From an uncultured Phocaeicola sp. (GTDB lineage: Bacteria; Bacteroidota; Bacteroidia; Bacteroidales; Bacteroidaceae), in assembly GCA_948956705.1 (NCBI GenBank), contig CARCZS010000040.1, positions 1 to 16,372 of the forward strand: a stretch of 16,372 nucleotides of DNA, written 5' to 3'. Shown one piece after another: positions 16,237-16,372 of the stretch (its first letter is position 1; each line of letters opens with the position of its first letter). The translations under genes and the position numbers were made by a program. The notes beneath the pieces are model-generated. The model made no database searches. It was given only the letters and a program-made list of their open reading frames with translations, and had not been told where the DNA came from.

Positions 16237-16364
16237 CATGAGTACCCGGCGAGGGTTTCCGGAACCGCTTCCGCCGGAGAAAGGACATGGCGGAGCCTTC
16301 CGGACAGTTCCGTGGGAAAGGTACCCACACCCACGGGGAAAAAACGGTAGAGGCCACATTTCAT
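16218..16364 (-). CDS. Short hypothetical frame in the GC-rich segment
   Basis: On the minus strand an ATG at 16364 opens a 48-codon frame (start MKCGLYRFFPVGVG, stop at 16218). The frame remains open upstream to the window edge, so the true start could lie outside. The product would be rich in Pro, Gly and Arg, with no signal peptide, membrane helix or known motif. Codons are far more GC-rich than in the neighbouring genes. I recognise no function. It is as likely to be a by-product of a structured intergenic repeat as a real gene. A minus-strand terminator follows at 16136-16165, which at least fits leftward transcription. Confidence 0.2.
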   Translation of the reverse strand: MKCGLYRFFPVGVGTFPTELSGRLRHVLSPAEAVPETLAGYSCFRNIY

Positions 16365-16372
16365 GCGTGCGT
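16237..16372. repeat. GC-rich structured segment, partial (runs off the window)
   Basis: Composition jumps from AT-rich DNA to about 60% GC (80 of 132 bases counted in 16241-16372). The segment has repeated TTCCG at 16257, 16269, 16298 and 16308. Hairpins include CCGCC/GGCGG (16271-16293) and CCGTGGG/CCCACGG (16310-16316 with 16330-16336). It looks like the end of an interspersed or mobile element, or a structured RNA, cut by the window. Which of these it is cannot be settled here. Confidence 0.4.

Noticed and set aside
1..16372. CRISPR array, tRNA/rRNA genes, transposase or integrase genes
   Set aside because: No regularly spaced repeats, no tRNA cloverleaf or rRNA sequence, and no transposase or recombinase motifs were seen on either strand.

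Overview
The window looks like chromosomal DNA of a gut Bacteroidales bacterium, most likely Bacteroides or Phocaeicola. The grounds are AT-rich intergenic DNA, no Shine-Dalgarno sequences, several copies of the Bacteroides -7 promoter element TAnnTTTG, a one-protein hybrid two-component regulator (HTCS), a NigD-like lipoprotein, and a sialate-O-acetylesterase-type protein with an inserted jelly-roll domain. The genus is an inference from style and gene content, not from an alignment.

Left half (about 1-6900), all on the minus strand. An antiporter with tandem C-terminal RCK_C domains is followed by a HIT-family hydrolase 24 bp away. pepT (tripeptidase T) and gcvT (glycine cleavage T protein) form a second pair, ending in a strong hairpin at 2952-2998. 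A PurF-like protein follows, closed by its own hairpin at 5413-5455. These are mostly housekeeping or metabolic genes. The PurF-like protein is unusual: it keeps the PRPP loop and the Fe-S cysteines but lacks the glutaminase nucleophile and other glutamine-site residues.

Middle (about 6900-8475). A fluoride channel gene (crcB, plus strand) is divergent from the PurF-like gene. A NigD-like surface lipoprotein gene (minus strand) converges on crcB across a terminator hairpin. A 296-bp divergent intergenic region then separates the lipoprotein from the HTCS.

Right half (8476-16045), all on the plus strand. A full-length HTCS (propeller sensor, histidine kinase, receiver, AraC-type output) is followed by a PAP2 membrane phosphatase, a secreted sialate-O-acetylesterase-family protein whose SGNH catalytic positions appear to be lost, and a type II pantothenate kinase with its own promoter motif. 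No SusC/SusD pair or glycoside hydrolase is present, so the HTCS is not beside a visible polysaccharide utilisation locus.

Right edge (16046-16372). AT-rich DNA switches abruptly at about 16237 to a structured segment of about 60% GC that runs off the window. It carries a 48-codon minus-strand frame. A 30-bp stretch at its AT-rich border recurs, inverted and with 25 of 30 bases identical, near the left edge of the window at 29-58. The two most interesting genes are the pair of apparent pseudoenzymes: the PurF-like protein and the acetylesterase-like protein.
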